In this document: one piece after another, positions 1 to 13,076 of the stretch
Position numbering within the stretch: position 1 is the first letter of the stretch
How the letters are laid out: every line of letters starts with the position of its first letter
The notes under the pieces: model-generated
The model's database searches: none
The model's input: the letters and a program-made list of their open reading frames with translations, nothing else
What the model was told of the DNA's origin: nothing
Made by a program: the position numbers and the translations under genes
From: Cryptomeria japonica
Lineage: Eukaryota; Streptophyta; Pinopsida; Cupressales; Cupressaceae
Assembly: GCF_030272615.1 (NCBI RefSeq)
Contig: NC_081414.1
Span: 313,321,664-313,385,663, forward strand
Reading direction: 5' to 3'
DNA: 64,000 nt

Positions 1-5
1 CTTTA

Positions 6-87
6 CATTTACATTTCGGACTTTAAAGTCCGATATGTAAATGTTTTCCCCAAACTTGCACTTCGGACTTTAAAGTCCGCTATGCAA
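6..87. repeat. Pair of palindromic hairpins sharing a 16-bp core
   Basis: The perfect 16-bp palindrome CGGACTTTAAAGTCCG occurs at 17-32 and again at 64-79. The first copy is flanked by a further 9-bp inverted pair (6-14 with 35-43), the second by a 5-bp pair (56-60 with 83-87), so both can fold into longer hairpins. They lie in the leader of the decayed gene that starts at 260. Function unknown; they could belong to the LTR or leader of that element. Confidence 0.7.
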
Positions 88-259
88 ATTTTTGTTGGTA
101 AAGATGCAGGTTAGACTTTTTTCTCTGACCTGCTATTTTAGCAGTTTTTTACTCCTTGGCCTGTTTTGAGTCCCGTTTTTCAATCTGTTTAAGAAAAAAT
201 TGATTTTTGATAATGATGAATGGCTAATCATCAATTTTGAATGTAGTCATTGTGCATGA

Positions 260-3200
260 ATGTCAAAGCTCTCCCACAGCAAGCCCGAGTCTTCTTCAGG
301 ACAACCTTCTCCGAGTAAGGCATCATCAAAAAAGATGAAATACAAGTACGATAGGTACTTGAATATGTACCCTGAAAGTTTAGTGGATTCTAACATTAAA
401 TAGATCAGGGACATTGAAATTGGCCACATTGACATGCAAGAATTTATTGATCAGGTTCAGAAGGCTCCTGCACACCTGACCAGTTTGATCAAATCTGAGC
501 TGCATAAGTATGCATCCTTCCCAGTTGCGGCTCATGATCCTAAATTTGTACTAGCAGTGGCTGATCATTTCGATCCAAGCACAAGACAGGTAAGGGATGA
601 TGATCAGAAGGTCATAATGACTTTAGACAGCGTATTTTTCAATAGTATCTTCAAAGGCTCATTGGTAGAAGAAGTGGCTGACATTTCTCAAGAGAGTGCT
701 CAAGAGTACTACGAGAAACACAAAGATAAATGCAAGAAGGTGATCAATACTATTTATCTTTCAACTGCTAGATCCTCCCTCACTTCCCGGTGGCCTAAGT
801 CTTTTCACAAGAGTGATTTTAATGAAGAATATAATGACATGGTCACCATGTTATCTAGAGTGAGAGGATTAAAAGACTCTCATTATTTCCAAAGCTGGAT
901 GATTTACTATATGAATATAATCAGAACGAGAGCTGCAAGAATTGATTGGGGAGAACAAATCAGTGATGCGCTTTGCGCCCAATTGAAAGAGGTCAAGGTA
1001 ACACTAAAATTTTATATGACCTTATACCTGGTTTACGCAATTGCCTCTATGAGGCAATATCCAGGCTTGTCAACTAAGGGTGACAGAAGAATAGTGCCTG
1101 TTTGGGAATACTATGATCAACTCACTATCAAAAATCAAGGTAATCATTACAGGAGGGTTAATGATGCTTTCTTTGCTATTTGGAAGTGCATTTTTGATAA
1201 AGGACTTTATAAGAGAAGAATATCAAAGGCTGCTTACAGCAGGGTTTCCCACTTTGGTTGTGTCTTCCTTCAATTCCCCACATTCACCTATATCCGGACT
1301 GGATGCTTCTCAGGTGAGCCCTTTATTCTTCCAAGGTTTCCTTCAGATAAAATTATCCTTATGGAGTTGTGCAGACAATTGATTAGTGTACATGAGAAAC
1401 AATCACAAGCACACAATATTGAGCTGAAATTCCCAGAGTCAATTGGTAGGTATTCTGTGCTAACTAACCCCAAAGCCAAAAATATGGAGGAGGAGATGCA
1501 GTGGAATACCATGCGAAGATTCAAAGCACGAGCCAATTTTTATTTTCAGGGCATAAAGAGAAAGCTCAAAAGGACATACACTCATGTCTATAGGTTTGAA
1601 GATGTTTGGGCAGACTGTCAGGATGAGGAGGATATAAGGAGGATGGACTTCAGCCGCCTTACTCTGAAACAAATTGAGAATCTGGATCTATCTAAGATCC
1701 CAATGACTATGGAAGACATAGATGACATAGTGGATCCTATTTACTATGAGAAGAATATTGCTAACTCCCCACTCCCACTTGTGCAATGGTCGAAGAAGGA
1801 AAGCAAGTCCATTACTCAAAGGATCTCTCCTATTATAGCAAACACCAATGCTTGGTTGCTAAAGAATCATCTCAGGATGAAACAGTTTCCCACCAGTTTG
1901 AGAGATGATGACAATAGTGATGGTCCATTGGGCAAGACAGCGACAGCTAAAACTAGAACCAAGAACAGGGCAGACTCACAAGCACTATCTTCAGCTCCAA
2001 TGGTACAATCAAAAGGTAAAGGGCCTAAAATCAAATTTATAGTTAAAGGGTCAAAACAAGGTGAATCATCATCAGTATCACAGGAGGCAGCGGCAAAAGA
2101 GCCAAAACAACCACCTATCAGTGAAGCTAGAAAGGGTAAAGAGGTTGAAGAAGGCAAAATTCCTCAACAAGAGGAAGTTCAGGTAGAAGAAGTACCACAT
2201 TCAGTTGAGGTAGATATGACAACTACTTCACAAGTAGTCATTCACTCTATTGATTCTGACTCTGATTCTGATCAAGAAGACGAAGATGTTCATGAAGATG
2301 GAGATCTAAGTATAGGCATGCCACAATCAAAGACTGCTGGTCAATTTTTTACAATAACCAACTTCTCTACTTTAGATGATATCCCTTCATCTACTTTTGA
2401 ATCTACCATGATGGATTTTAATGAAACTTTGCAAGATGCACTTGCAGAACAGGTGTCGGTGGATTTACCAGTCATTACTACCACCATCACAACCATCCCT
2501 TCATTGGTGAGCTCTGAAGTTACACTGACGGCACCCTCAACCCTTCCACCAATAATTGAAGAGGTACCAGCAATGGATGTTCCATTAGATGCTTCAATAT
2601 TAGCACCATCAGTTACACTTGCAACTGCTCCAAGTTCTAGTCAACCTATTCCAGAATCTTCGACCCCAAGTCAGCAAGAAGCCACTACTCCATCATCCAA
2701 TCCAGAACTACCCCCTTGGATGGAAGTAGGGGCCCCTAAAAGAAAGATATAGGTAATATCTCCTGATGAATTTGACTTTGAACTTTTGGTTCCTCCAAAG
2801 CCTAAGGGAACAAAGAAGCCAAAGACAGTATCTCAGGTGGTAGTAGACTCGGCTTCCAAAAGAAAATATGCTGAGGTTATGGTGCAATCGTCAGATAAGG
2901 ACAAAGGCAACATACGATCAGAAGATTATACCATGTAGGTTGTGGAGCTCGAAGTAGAGACACATGAAAGTGTGAAATTAGATTCTCAAACATCCCTTAA
3001 TTCTTTGTTAAGAAGACTGGATCAAGAAAGGGACGAGAAAAATATCCTGAAGCAGAAGTGTGAGTAGTTGACCAACATCCTCCTAAAGGTAACACAATCT
3101 TCTCAAGAGGTTGAACCTATAGGATCATCAATAGACACTGAAGCTATCAAAAAGATTGAGCAGGTAGGAGCTAAGGGCCGAGTAATGGACGAATGGATCT

Positions 3201-3864
3201 CGCGGCTAAGGTCAGAAGGCTCTCATCTCCTAAGTTCAACAGTGGAGTTATTGTCTGATTATGAAGTGATCCAGAGTCGGATGCAAGGACTCAAAATCTC
3301 TTTATCCCAAGAAATTGAGGAAGTTGTGAAAAGCACTACCCTTTGGAGCAAAATGGAGGATTTCAGGTTAGACATCCTGGTTGAAAACAAGGTAATTCCC
3401 ACAAGAGAGAAGTATATTCAGATCTTATCCTTATTGTCTCATAAACAAGAGATGATGAAATTAATGATTGCAGAACTAGATCGTGAAAAGAAAGAAGGTG
3501 ATGATGAGGTTGACCTTATTTTTGCTAAAGTAGGCGATCTCCCTGCTATTTGTATGATGGTGATCAAAATCTCATCACTGCTGAGGTCGTCAACCAAGAA
3601 TTTCTTTCCTTGATGGACCAGTGCACGGGACAAGATTTCTCCCTTGATACATTTGACAAATTGTTGGAAATTCAAGTCAGCTTTGAAGTACTCGCATCCA
3701 TGCTAAAGGATGTTAAGAAGAAGCAAGTGAAGATCCAAGATGTGATATCCCACATTCAAATCATCATGAATTCTACCTTGATGCCAAATGAAGAAGAGGT
3801 CAAAGCTATCCTCGCCAAGTTCAAAGGTTTTCAGAAATCTAATGAAGAAGAAAATCAAGAATGA
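260..3864 (+). pseudogene. Decayed ~1200-codon gene of an unrecognised retroelement-like family (copy 1)
   Basis: I do not recognise this family. One reading frame runs from an ATG at 260 to about 3545, broken only by four TAG codons (401, 2750, 2936, 3065). A single frameshift near 3540-3552 then moves it to another frame ending at 3864. I chose 260 because it is in frame with the long open stretch from 434 and gives a short Ser/Lys-rich basic N terminus like that of the homologous copy at 54965. The order is: basic tail; globular region of about 450 residues rich in W, Y and F; Lys-rich linker; acidic run (SIDSDSDSDQEDED, near 2250-2290); Thr/Ser/Pro-rich region (2340-2740); then a helical, coiled-coil-like C terminus (3068-3864). 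No protease, RT or zinc knuckle is visible. An LTR-like segment follows, so it is probably the gag-like or only ORF of a non-autonomous LTR element. Confidence 0.6.
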
Positions 3865-4798
3865 AGTTCCCCCTTTTGACACTCTTCCTTCATGCAGCTA
3901 CACCAATAGATGTTGTAAATTTTTGTGTAGCTGCACGTTTTCTTTATGTAGTAGTTGTAGTAAAGTGGGACTGTGTGGTTGAATAAGTCAACTGTGCCCA
4001 CCTTTTTCTCAACTTCTTTTCCTATATAAGGAGGACCTTTTTGTAAATATTTTTATCTTTTTCATGCTTAGCAAAACTCTGCTGGATTTTTATCCCCATA
4101 AAGACTTTGAGCTTTTGTGATGAGAATTCAATCAAACAAATAAAGAAAACGGTTTTGTTGATTGCAAACTTTGTGTTGTATCAATAAATTTGTTTATATT
4201 ATTTAATGTTCCTATGTCCATTGAATACATATCATCTTTACGTATTTGATCTTAAGATATTGCTACATGGTTAAAGAGCTCTCAAATCTTGCCAATAGAC
4301 TTTGTGCTCTTAGCATGCTTGAGAAATTTGCTGATAAAGGAAGTAACTTGTAGTAAGCTTTGTATTGTTGCGGTTATTAGTAGTTTAATTGATTAGAAAT
4401 TTACACTTAAAGACTTTGAGCTTTAAGCTAATTTTCTACTTGTTTAATTTGTAACGATCAGTGTAAATCAGTGTTACCATAAAGGAGACTTTGTGCTCCT
4501 TAAAAGTAACTCTTAGTATAGTTTATTAGTTTAATAGTTCTTTTCTTTGAATATCTAAAGAGGTAGAGAAACTGTAACTAGGCGAAGGGAGAATACATAA
4601 ACTCTGAAAAGAAGAGAGTTCTATGCCCAATGCCAACCCACTATTTTAATGTCTTGATTAATTAGAGGAGAAATTTCATAGGGAACCTCCCCTTGATGAG
4701 AGGAGAGATTAATTTCTTAGCATAGCATTGTGTGAATTTTATGTTTTCTCATTAGTATGCTGGTGACAAAATATTCACCCAACACAACTATGGAATGA
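3865..4798 (+). repeat. LTR-like segment following copy 1
   Basis: No gene. It begins right after the copy 1 stop codon. It carries an 11-bp inverted repeat (3893-3903 with 3925-3935, TGCAGCTACAC), a TATA box (TATATAAG, 4023-4030) and four copies of GACTTTG(A/T)GCT (4103, 4298, 4412, 4487). It ends where a Ty3 integrase frame begins. Promoter, then repeat-rich leader, after the last ORF is the layout of a 3' LTR. The matching 5' LTR would lie left of the window, so its boundaries cannot be proved. Junction with integrase sequence suggests the element inserted into a Ty3/gypsy pol gene. Confidence 0.45.
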
Positions 4799-5772
4799 GA
4801 TTCTTTTCAGATAGCTAAAACATGCAAACAATGTTAGATCCATAGAAATATAATTCATGCACCAGCACAAGAGCTTCATTCTTTGGCAACATCTTGGTTG
4901 GTCTGCCAATGGGGTCTTGATCTAGTAGGAAAGATAAACCCTCCTTCATCCAATGGTCACAAATTCATCCTTTTAGCTACAAAATATTTTACAAAATGGA
5001 TTGAGGTGGTACCTCTAACAAATATCACAGGAAAACAAATTGTTACATTTATCTTGAGCTACATCATATGTCATTATGGCATACCCATGACCATTATCAT
5101 GGATAATGGGCGACCATTCAAGAACCAGGATGTACAAGAGCTTTGTGAGAAATTTCAAATACAATACAAATTATCCACACCCTACTATCCACAAGGGAAT
5201 GGACAAGCAGAAGCATCAAACAATTTTTTTTTAAAAATCCTCAAAAAGACAGTAAATGATACTAGCAGAGATTGACATATTCAATTAAACCTTTCTCTAT
5301 GGGCCTACCATACCAATATCCATACACCAACAAGAGCCACACCATTCTCTCTTGTCTATGGATCAGAAGCAATACTACCAATAGAAGTAGAGATACCTTG
5401 TCTATGAGTATCATTAAAAGGTCTTATCCCAGATGAAGAACAAAGAATATCCAGACTACAAGAGTTAGAATTGATCCATGAACGAAGACAAAATGCCTTT
5501 GATCATTTAAAGGTATATCAACAGAGAATGTGCTGAAGTTATAATCACAAGGTCAAACCATGAGCCTTTGAAGTTGGAGAACTAGTACTAAAGGAAAATC
5601 CACGAAACTAGTCAGATCGAGAAAAGAAAGGGAAGTTTGAACCAAACTGGTTAGGTCCATTTGTGGTCACAACAATATTTGGGTCAGGAGCATAGCAGCT
5701 ATCAACATAGGACAAGGATCAGCTCGAGGAACCCATCAATAGCAATCATCTGAAGAAGTTTTATGTCTGAAA
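4799..5772 (+). pseudogene. Ty3/gypsy integrase fragment (3' end of pol)
   Basis: One frame reads through the zinc-binding cysteines (CKQC just before a TAG at 4835) into an integrase core. The first catalytic Asp is in WGLDLVG, the second in MDNG, and the Glu in GNGQAEASN. The C-terminal part has LWAYHT, PFSLVYG, KGKFEPNWLGPF and the closing NHLKKFY-type end near 5750. Stops interrupt it (TAG 4835, TGA 5273, and several TGA and TAG codons after 5400) at places where the family usually has Gln, Trp or Arg, so it is dead. Protease, RT and RNase H are absent: the 5' part is missing or replaced by the element on the left. It belongs with the polypurine tract at 7571 and the LTR from 7585. Confidence 0.85.
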
Positions 5773-5925
5773 AAGCAAAAAAATCCAAAAATAGTGAAAA
5801 AGTAGAAAATCCAAAAGCAGTGAAGAAGCAGAAAATTTCAAAAACAGGGAAAAAGCAAAAAAATCCAAACATAGTGAAAAAGCATAAATACAAAAACAAT
5901 GAAAACAATGCAAAATAAATAAAAA
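5768..5925 (+). repeat. A-rich degenerate minisatellite
   Basis: Imperfect tandem units of roughly 24-27 bases alternate runs of A with GAAGAAGCAGAAAAT- and TCCAAAAA-like words. They sit immediately after the integrase frame, in the 3' untranslated part of the Ty3 element. Confidence 0.6.
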
Positions 5926-7570
5926 ATTAAATATGAGAAAAAGTGCAATAATAACAGATGATGAAAACCTGGCAAACATGCACTATCTATCAGCTAGCTC
6001 TTCCATCTATTGGTTCATGCATCCTTCCGCTTGCATTCATTTCCATCAACATTGTTCATATCCATAATAAAGCCTTTGTACATACGCAGGCATCGTGGGT
6101 GATTTCTCACCATGGTTTGGATCATTATATATATCGTAATAAAGTTTGTTTCTAGACTGGGGGCAAAATCCCAAACCTCACTCGAAGCAAATTTTTTCAT
6201 CGTTTTGAGCTTAATCCAACAGGTATAACAACAGTTAGGCAAATCTTGTCAAGCAAAAACTAAGACACATCCAACGTTGACCACGATCAAATTGTCAACC
6301 ATCAACTATCAACTATCAGTCTAAACATGACAAACACATATCAATGGATGATATCTTTTGATTAATGATTTTAACACTTTGACAATAATGGTTTAACTAT
6401 TTTATCTTGATTTTTTGCTATCATGATTTCTGAGTGACTCCAGGATGTCTTTGACTAGAGGAACAAGGAACGGACATGATATTTTCTTGTCTGCTATCTG
6501 TAAATTAATCATTAATATGTGCAAAGTTGTCTTAGGACATGACCATCAGAGTATCATCGAAGACATTTTGGATTTGCATATAGAAATGGTTAATCCTGCC
6601 TGTTTGACGCAAGCAACACTCATTTCATCTTGGTTCAATTATACCTCGATGTTTGTGCTAACTTGCAATATCAAAATCCAGGAAAGTAGTGCTCAGGTCA
6701 TCATGGTTCAATTATACCATCGATGTTTGCACTCACTTCCCACATTTTAAAAGCTCAATGATGACAAAAAGCAATAACCCAGTGACCGATTCGATCGCAA
6801 CATTGCATTTCATTCGCATTTGCATTTAGCTTGCATTTCATTATTGCATAGGATCACAAAAGCTCATCTTATCCAAGGCCAAATCTATCGCAGGAATCAT
6901 CAATGTATCATCATAAGTGTATACACAATCAGAATGATAACTCATCTCTTTCCAGATTTTTTCGACCCAAAACGAATCTTATGCTATTCCCCCAAATGCA
7001 CCAACATCAATGCATCTAAATCTTCCTACAACAGGATATCAAAAAAATGTCATTTCTTTATCCAATCAATCTTATCAATTCTATCAATCCATCTCATCTG
7101 ATCCATTCTATTGTGTCTTATACAGGATGAATCCTTCCTAGAACCAGACATTTTGTTCAAGTCTTATACAAGATATATCGTTCCTGAAACCAGACGCTTT
7201 GATCATCTTTGTCTTATACAGGAGGTGCCATTCCTGAAACTAGACTTGATCTCATTCTCATCAATCTATTCAATCTTATCAATTCAATCAAACTCTATCA
7301 ATTATCACATCAAGAACCACATCAAAGTGATCGAAGAACTCACACTTTCATCAACCACAATTGTAGGAATCATCCAATAATCTATCAGGAAATCAATTTC
7401 GCAAAGATCCAAAACTCCAAAGGTCAATTATCTCAATTGATCACCCGAGGGGGCATCATCGTATCAGAATTTAGCAATCAATGGTTGGGGCATCCTATTG
7501 ATCCAATATCACATCAACACCATCAAATTAAGATTATTCTTTGAATCAACACATCATCACACCTCGCTTC
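5926..7570 (+). other. 3' non-coding region of the Ty3 element
   Basis: Stretch between the pol end and the polypurine tract. It has only short open frames of simple composition, including repeats of AATCTATCAATC- and CTTATACAGGA-like words (7080-7280). A second polypurine-like word (ACTGGGGGCAAAAT) lies at about 6157. Nothing recognisable as a gene. Confidence 0.5.
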
Positions 7571-7584
7571 AAAGAGGGGCAAAA
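7571..7584 (+). other. Polypurine tract of the Ty3 element
   Basis: AAAGAGGGGCAAAA is followed directly by TGTATACACC. A purine run abutting a TG start is the expected primer site for plus-strand synthesis at the edge of a 3' LTR. Confidence 0.75.
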
Positions 7585-8716
7585 TGTATACACCTAAAAA
7601 TGGTCTGAAGATAACTAATTAAATAATCAATTGTTTAATTAATCCCCCTTTCCAATTTAATTGAATTCACTAGAAATTTGATTAATTCCCCATTCATCTA
7701 CTTATCAATAAATCTAAGGATTTATTCATTAAGTTCATTTAAATAGTTCCCTTGATTAATTAATCTAAATTGATTAATCCCCCCCATAAAATCCATTCAT
7801 TCTAATCCCCTAATTAATTAATACAAATCAATTTATGAGTTTATTGAAAGTTAATTAGCCTTTTCCTATTATTTGAATTTTTAAATTCAAATTCCCCACA
7901 TGCCTCCTAACATCTAATCACCTAACCTAACCACCCCCTAACCTAACTCATTCCACCTAACCCTGGGTATAACTAACCCTATCCAATCTTGCACATCCTA
8001 ATCTCCTATGGGTTGGATATTCTCCCCTTGAGACACATGACACTTTTGCCACATGTCTCCTCCCTTAGACACTTGCCCTCTTGTGAGAAATATTCCTTGA
8101 CACTTGTCACCACAGAGATGACACGTGCCCCTCCCTCAAACCTCTTATCCAACCTCCTCCAATTTGACCCTTGATATCTTCAGATTCAATCTTGACCCTT
8201 GATTCCTATCACCTCAGCTTTGGCCTTGGAATTCCTATAAATATGCCCCATTTTGGAGCACAAAGGATCCCATCTCGTATCATTTTAGGCATTGTTAATA
8301 TAGACATATCCATTCTAGCATATCATTTAAGCATTGTTATCATAGGCAATTCCATCTTAGATCTATTTTATTTTGATCATATTCTAACATAATTGTTGAA
8401 TCATATAGCATAATCAATCTCTATTCTAGCTTAATTGCATCATCATCATAGCTTAATCATGCATCTCAATAGCTTAATTAGCCTCTTGGATCAATCTAGC
8501 ATAATCAATCTCATCTAGCTTGCATACCATATCATTTTAAATCCTCCGTCTAGGTGTAGTCAAGTCACTGGGATTGCTTATCCAGATCTGAGAGCAAATC
8601 CACACTCGCATCTCTTAGGAGGCGATAGGTCGCTTTGTTATGGTTTATCTTTCATTTGATTTCAATTTATTAACAATGCTTGTAATGATCTATTGAGTGT
8701 TTGTGTTGCAGGTGTA
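7585..8716 (+). repeat. 3' LTR of the Ty3 element (right end approximate)
   Basis: Starts TGTATACACC right after the polypurine tract. A promoter-like TATAAATAT is at 8236-8244, with polyadenylation-type AT-rich sequence after it. The right end is uncertain: a CA near 8716 precedes GGTGTAG, which partly mirrors the start. No second LTR is present to confirm it. Confidence 0.55.
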
Positions 8717-10369
8717 GGTACCCTAATTCACACACACGACATATAGCACAAATTATCAATTCTTTGCTAGTATCATTACCTTTGTGCCTTGATATTTAAA
8801 CAAGGAGATTAAAACTACTTATTATTTGTTGATCTAAAGTACTTAGAAATATTAAAACAAATAGTCTCCTCAAGTGCATGCTTCTCAATTAAGTCTCTCT
8901 AAAAATATATCTCTTATAAATATTCTTGGATAAGAACTTCTCATTCATTATTGATCAACAAGAATAATAATTAATCTCATTCACATTAATACCACTATCT
9001 AGTGACTCAAGAGTATATTATTTAACAAATTTTATTATCCACTTTCATTTTACTGTTATCTTATAAATCACTTTTATATGACACAAACTCAATCGTTGGA
9101 AGATTGATGAGTGCTTCTTGTTCAAAAAGATCTTTTTCAATTTATGTTTGTAAGGTGGATTCCTTTAATGTTAACTTCCTCTCAAGATTTTGAAGATTAT
9201 TGAGTATTCTTGTACAAAACCTCTTTTTCAATTTCACCCTATATTATGGATTCATTGGGTTTTCTTACTATTAATCTATTATAGCTCTAATTAGTCTTAT
9301 TTATTTGGCTCATGCTCCACCATTTCTTCCTCAGCCTTTTTTGGAATTTTCAAATAAGATCTATATGTCATTATTTATTATTCCAACATTTTTTTCTATC
9401 CTTCATTAGATATATATTCTAACATCATCTTCTCTTTTTTTCAAAATTTTTGGCTTGGCTCTCAAGATTATTTGCATGAGAATCAAAAGTTTTGGCTCCC
9501 AAGATTCTTTCCATGAGAATCAATTTTTTTTTCATAGTTTGTTGTCCTATCCTCCTTTGTGAAAGGGGGATTTTTTTCTTTCAAGAACATTTTATTTGTC
9601 TCTGGGTTCTTAAAAATTTCATGAGGCTTTTGTTATGCTTTCTCCTCCTCCTCCTTCATGTCATGTTTTCTTTGAATGCCTTAATTTTTCTAAAAAGTAG
9701 TATAATATACTATAGATGTCATTTTATCATATTCATTAAATGATAGCAGTTTGCATTCATCTTTGCAACATTGCTCTTTTAGCCACACCTCCTAAATGAG
9801 CTAGAATATGAACAATGAAAATTTTGTTTTACATATTGGTGACATGCCACATAATGTACAATTTATATAAGATTAAAAAATAAACATTTTGACTTTGGTG
9901 ATAGTTCTTCTAAATAAATGCACGCAACTATTAAATCTAATTAAAGAAGTGTAGATATTGGAAATTACAACACAAAATTTATGTTATAATGTTAATGAAA
10001 ATATCAAGCATAGCATCATACATTATTAAATAAAATAATTATTTAATTAAATCCTCACCACTATTAATTAATTAAATATTTTTTATTTAATTTATTAATC
10101 TATTTTCTTTCTTACATTTAAATGAACAAATAAATTTATTTCTCTATTTAAATGAAGAAATAAGTAATCTCATTCATCTATTTAATCATTCATTCTTTAT
10201 CCTCTATTTTGCAACTAAAAAATTAATATCTTACATATGGGTGCAACAAAATATTTATTTTTCATAATCATTTAAAAATAAATTAAGTCCTCACTATCCA
10301 TTAGTTGAATGTTCCAGATAATTGAGAGGCGGGGTGCATCGGTTATCAATTAAAACTTATTAAATTTTT
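8717..10369. other. AT-rich intergenic DNA, no gene seen
   Basis: No supported coding sequence. It contains an imperfect direct duplication: about 9097-9165 and about 9195-9255 share GAAGATTxxTGAGT, CTTTTTCAATTT and GTGGATTC-like words. Confidence 0.4.
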
Positions 10370-10650
10370 CACAACAACAAATCCACCAAATATAGATTTC
10401 AGATGCAAAACCATGAACACGTGATATGATGAAAAGAACACACACAAGAGACACCAAATATGACGTGGAAAATCCAAGAAGAGAAAAACAACAGAGAATG
10501 CTAGTTCTCAATATAAAAAACACCTGTTAGGGTGACACCGGTTAAGGTTATTTTTACAAGATGGCTCACTGCCATAATTTCTCACTGCCCGACTAAAACC
10601 ACCTGAAAAATAAGGGCTCACTACCCAAAGGAAGAAAGAAAGAATCCACC
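10370..10650 (-). repeat. Copia-type LTR remnant, reverse orientation
   Basis: On the minus strand the segment matches the U5-proximal part of the copia LTR at 11739-13074 in style: a GTGTC word, ACGTGGAAAATCC / CCACGT-type sequence, and repeated CTCACTGCC words equivalent to that LTR's GGCAGTGAG. Neither end is resolved and no coding region is attached, so it may be a solo or truncated LTR. Confidence 0.35.
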
Positions 10651-11733
10651 ACAAGAGGCTTAACTACCACTTTGTTGCAATATTGAAAGAAACCTTAATC
10701 TCATTGCCATCGGTACCAAACAACATCAACAAACAACCACACTGATCAACCACTTCACATTGCTAGAGATAGATCTTCTTTTTACAATCAACTTCCTTCT
10801 ACAAAAACCTTCTTCATAATTTTCCATTACAAGTGATTTTTATATATACCGATCTCCAAAATATATTATTCAAGTTGGCCAAGGAGACAATAATCCATAA
10901 TTCAAAAGAATAGGTCTCCACTAAGAATTCCCATGGTGGAAAGGAATGAAAAGTAGACCACAACACAATGCAACAACACATTACCAAACACCGCAATCAC
11001 CAGACCAAGAGATAGAACATTTAGGGACAATTCAAACTGAGAAACATCATGATCAATAACACATTTCCAAAGCACAACAAGATGCATCACGATAAAATAA
11101 CATATACACATGTAAGAACATTATAATCCCAAACACTTAACAAGAAAATATGAAATGCGGAGCAATATGGACCTCCGTAAATCTCAAATACTCTGATTAC
11201 TGCACTGATTTCCAAAGCACCAAAACTCTAATGTTGCTAATACAACAGTTTGTATCATCTGCATCATGCATACCTATCTTCCACAATCATACATACCTAT
11301 CTTCGACATCAATCCAAACCACTAGATTGAAATCAATGACAACATAGACAAGTAATTCTAACACCATATTAAAGAACTTAAAATCAAATCATACATCTTG
11401 TCTCCTATACTAATGAAAATCCTCTCAAACAATTTCAATTGTAGAATCATCAAGTGAATTTACACCATTCATCTTTCCACTCATAAAATTATAATTTGAG
11501 TTGTAAGCTCCTATAAATTAATCCACCAATTTATATAAGTACACGTGGTTGAGGTTTTATATGAATTACTTGAGAAAATACATTGCTCTCTATATATCAA
11601 CAAAGGATTGTTTTTTATTTGACACCACTTAGTTTGTTCTCGTAAAGCTCAATCTTGAATATTATTATAGTTTGGCATTTAGATTGATATTTTTTAATTA
11701 GTTCTAGTTAGTATTCTAAATTTCTAGTTTAAA
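10651..11733. other. Intergenic DNA left of the copia element, no gene seen
   Basis: Short open frames only. The left part may continue the reverse-oriented LTR remnant. Nothing else recognised. Confidence 0.35.
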
Positions 11734-11738
11734 CTATT
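11734..11738. repeat. Left target-site duplication of the copia element
   Basis: CTATT before the left LTR pairs with CTATC at 18819-18823, four of five bases matching. 5 bp is the usual copia duplication length; the mismatch fits an old insertion. Confidence 0.6.
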
Positions 11739-13074
11739 TGTTGGATATTGTTGCTGCTAGGATATGTTGTTGTCATTGATGTCAACATATTCCTGTGATT
11801 TGGTGCTTTGGTGATTGCAGAGAGTTGATATGGTTGGTTTATGTGATTGGAATGTTGAATCAACTAGAGATACTTCATTCTTTAATGGTTTTAGTGATCT
11901 GAAAGTTTACTTGATCATATTATTTGATTCAGATTGAGGTTTGGTCTTTCTGTTCAGTGGTTGGTAGAGTCTGGTATTTGATTTTTTGTGCTCCAGTATG
12001 ATCATATCTTAAGTTGTGGATTTGGGAAAGTGTTTTGGATGTTTGTGTGTATCTTCATTTCAGATGGTTCGTGATTTGATGCTCTGCAAGTTATCTTTCT
12101 AGTGCGAATTGTTGTTGTTAAGTGTTCTTGAGTGTTAGCATGTTGATCGATGAAGATTTGATTAAGTGGTGTCGGTGCAGCTACTACAGATGGTTATAAC
12201 ATGCTTGTTGGTGTTTACTGATCATGTCCTATTTGTTTTGGTGTTCCGCATTGATAATTGTGCACGTTATTGAAGACCTTATGGGTTTGGTGATGTTCTT
12301 TGTATTATGCGGTATTTTTAGTGGTATAGCGTGTTGTGGTTGATCTTGGTGAAATTCTTGGCGGTGTTGCATGTTTGAGGATTTGATTTGGGTCCATGCT
12401 ATGTCATCTATGGCATTATATTGGTCCAATGGTTTATTTATGTATCGTGTGATGTAATTTTGTAATTAGGTGTTGAGGGTTTGAGCCGACCTTGTAGTCA
12501 AGGTTGATGAATTGTATAAATAGGTGTTAGATTCATGTAATTCAGGTATGGTGGTTGTGTCTGCAATATTAGAGAGTGGTGTATGTGTGAATAAGTTCAT
12601 TCATCTTTCAGTGTGATGTATTGAGCAAAGATTGTTGTAGAGTAGACAAATGAGCTTAACCAAAATTGTCATCGGGCATTAGGAGATGCTATTCTTTCAA
12701 TTCATCTAAATCGGGTTGTTGTCCAAATATTATTGTAGGGTAGTGAACCTTCCTTGAGGGTTGGAGCCTTCTAGGTCATTATATTTTGAGCAGTGAGCTC
12801 TAGGTAGTGTGCCTGAATGCATGTTCATTCCCCATTGTAATATTTATACATACTATTGTAGAGTATCATCTGATTGTGGGTAGGTTCCCACCGTGGTTTT
12901 TCCCTTAACTGGGTTTTCTACGTCAAAAACTTGGTGTCATGTGTATTATTGTTATTGTGTTTTATCTTTATTCTTGTTGTAATTGATCAAATATGAGATT
13001 GTGCTTAAATTATTTAATCCGGTGAAAACTGATTCACCCCCCCTCTTAGTTTTCCTTTATTATTGTTGCCAACA
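11739..13074 (+). repeat. 5' LTR of the copia element
   Basis: 1336 bp, starting TGTTGGATATTG and ending TTGCCAACA, immediately followed by the primer-binding site. A TATA box (TATAAATAG) lies at 12515-12523. Confidence 0.93.
12515..12523 (+). promoter_or_regulatory. TATA box in the copia 5' LTR
   Basis: TATAAATAG, conserved at 18241-18249 in the 3' LTR, about 560 bp before the LTR end. It is the probable U3 promoter of the genomic transcript. Confidence 0.6.
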
Positions 13075-13076
13075 AT

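Noticed and set aside
247-435. Minus-strand short frame at the left edge as a gene
   Set aside because: It overlaps the start of the better supported plus-strand copy 1 frame and shows no protein features.
401-3067. Reassigned TAG codons or programmed readthrough in copy 1
   Set aside because: A frameshift is also present, other dead elements show TAG and TGA at expected Gln and Arg positions, and the intact genes use ordinary stops. Methylation-driven decay explains it better.
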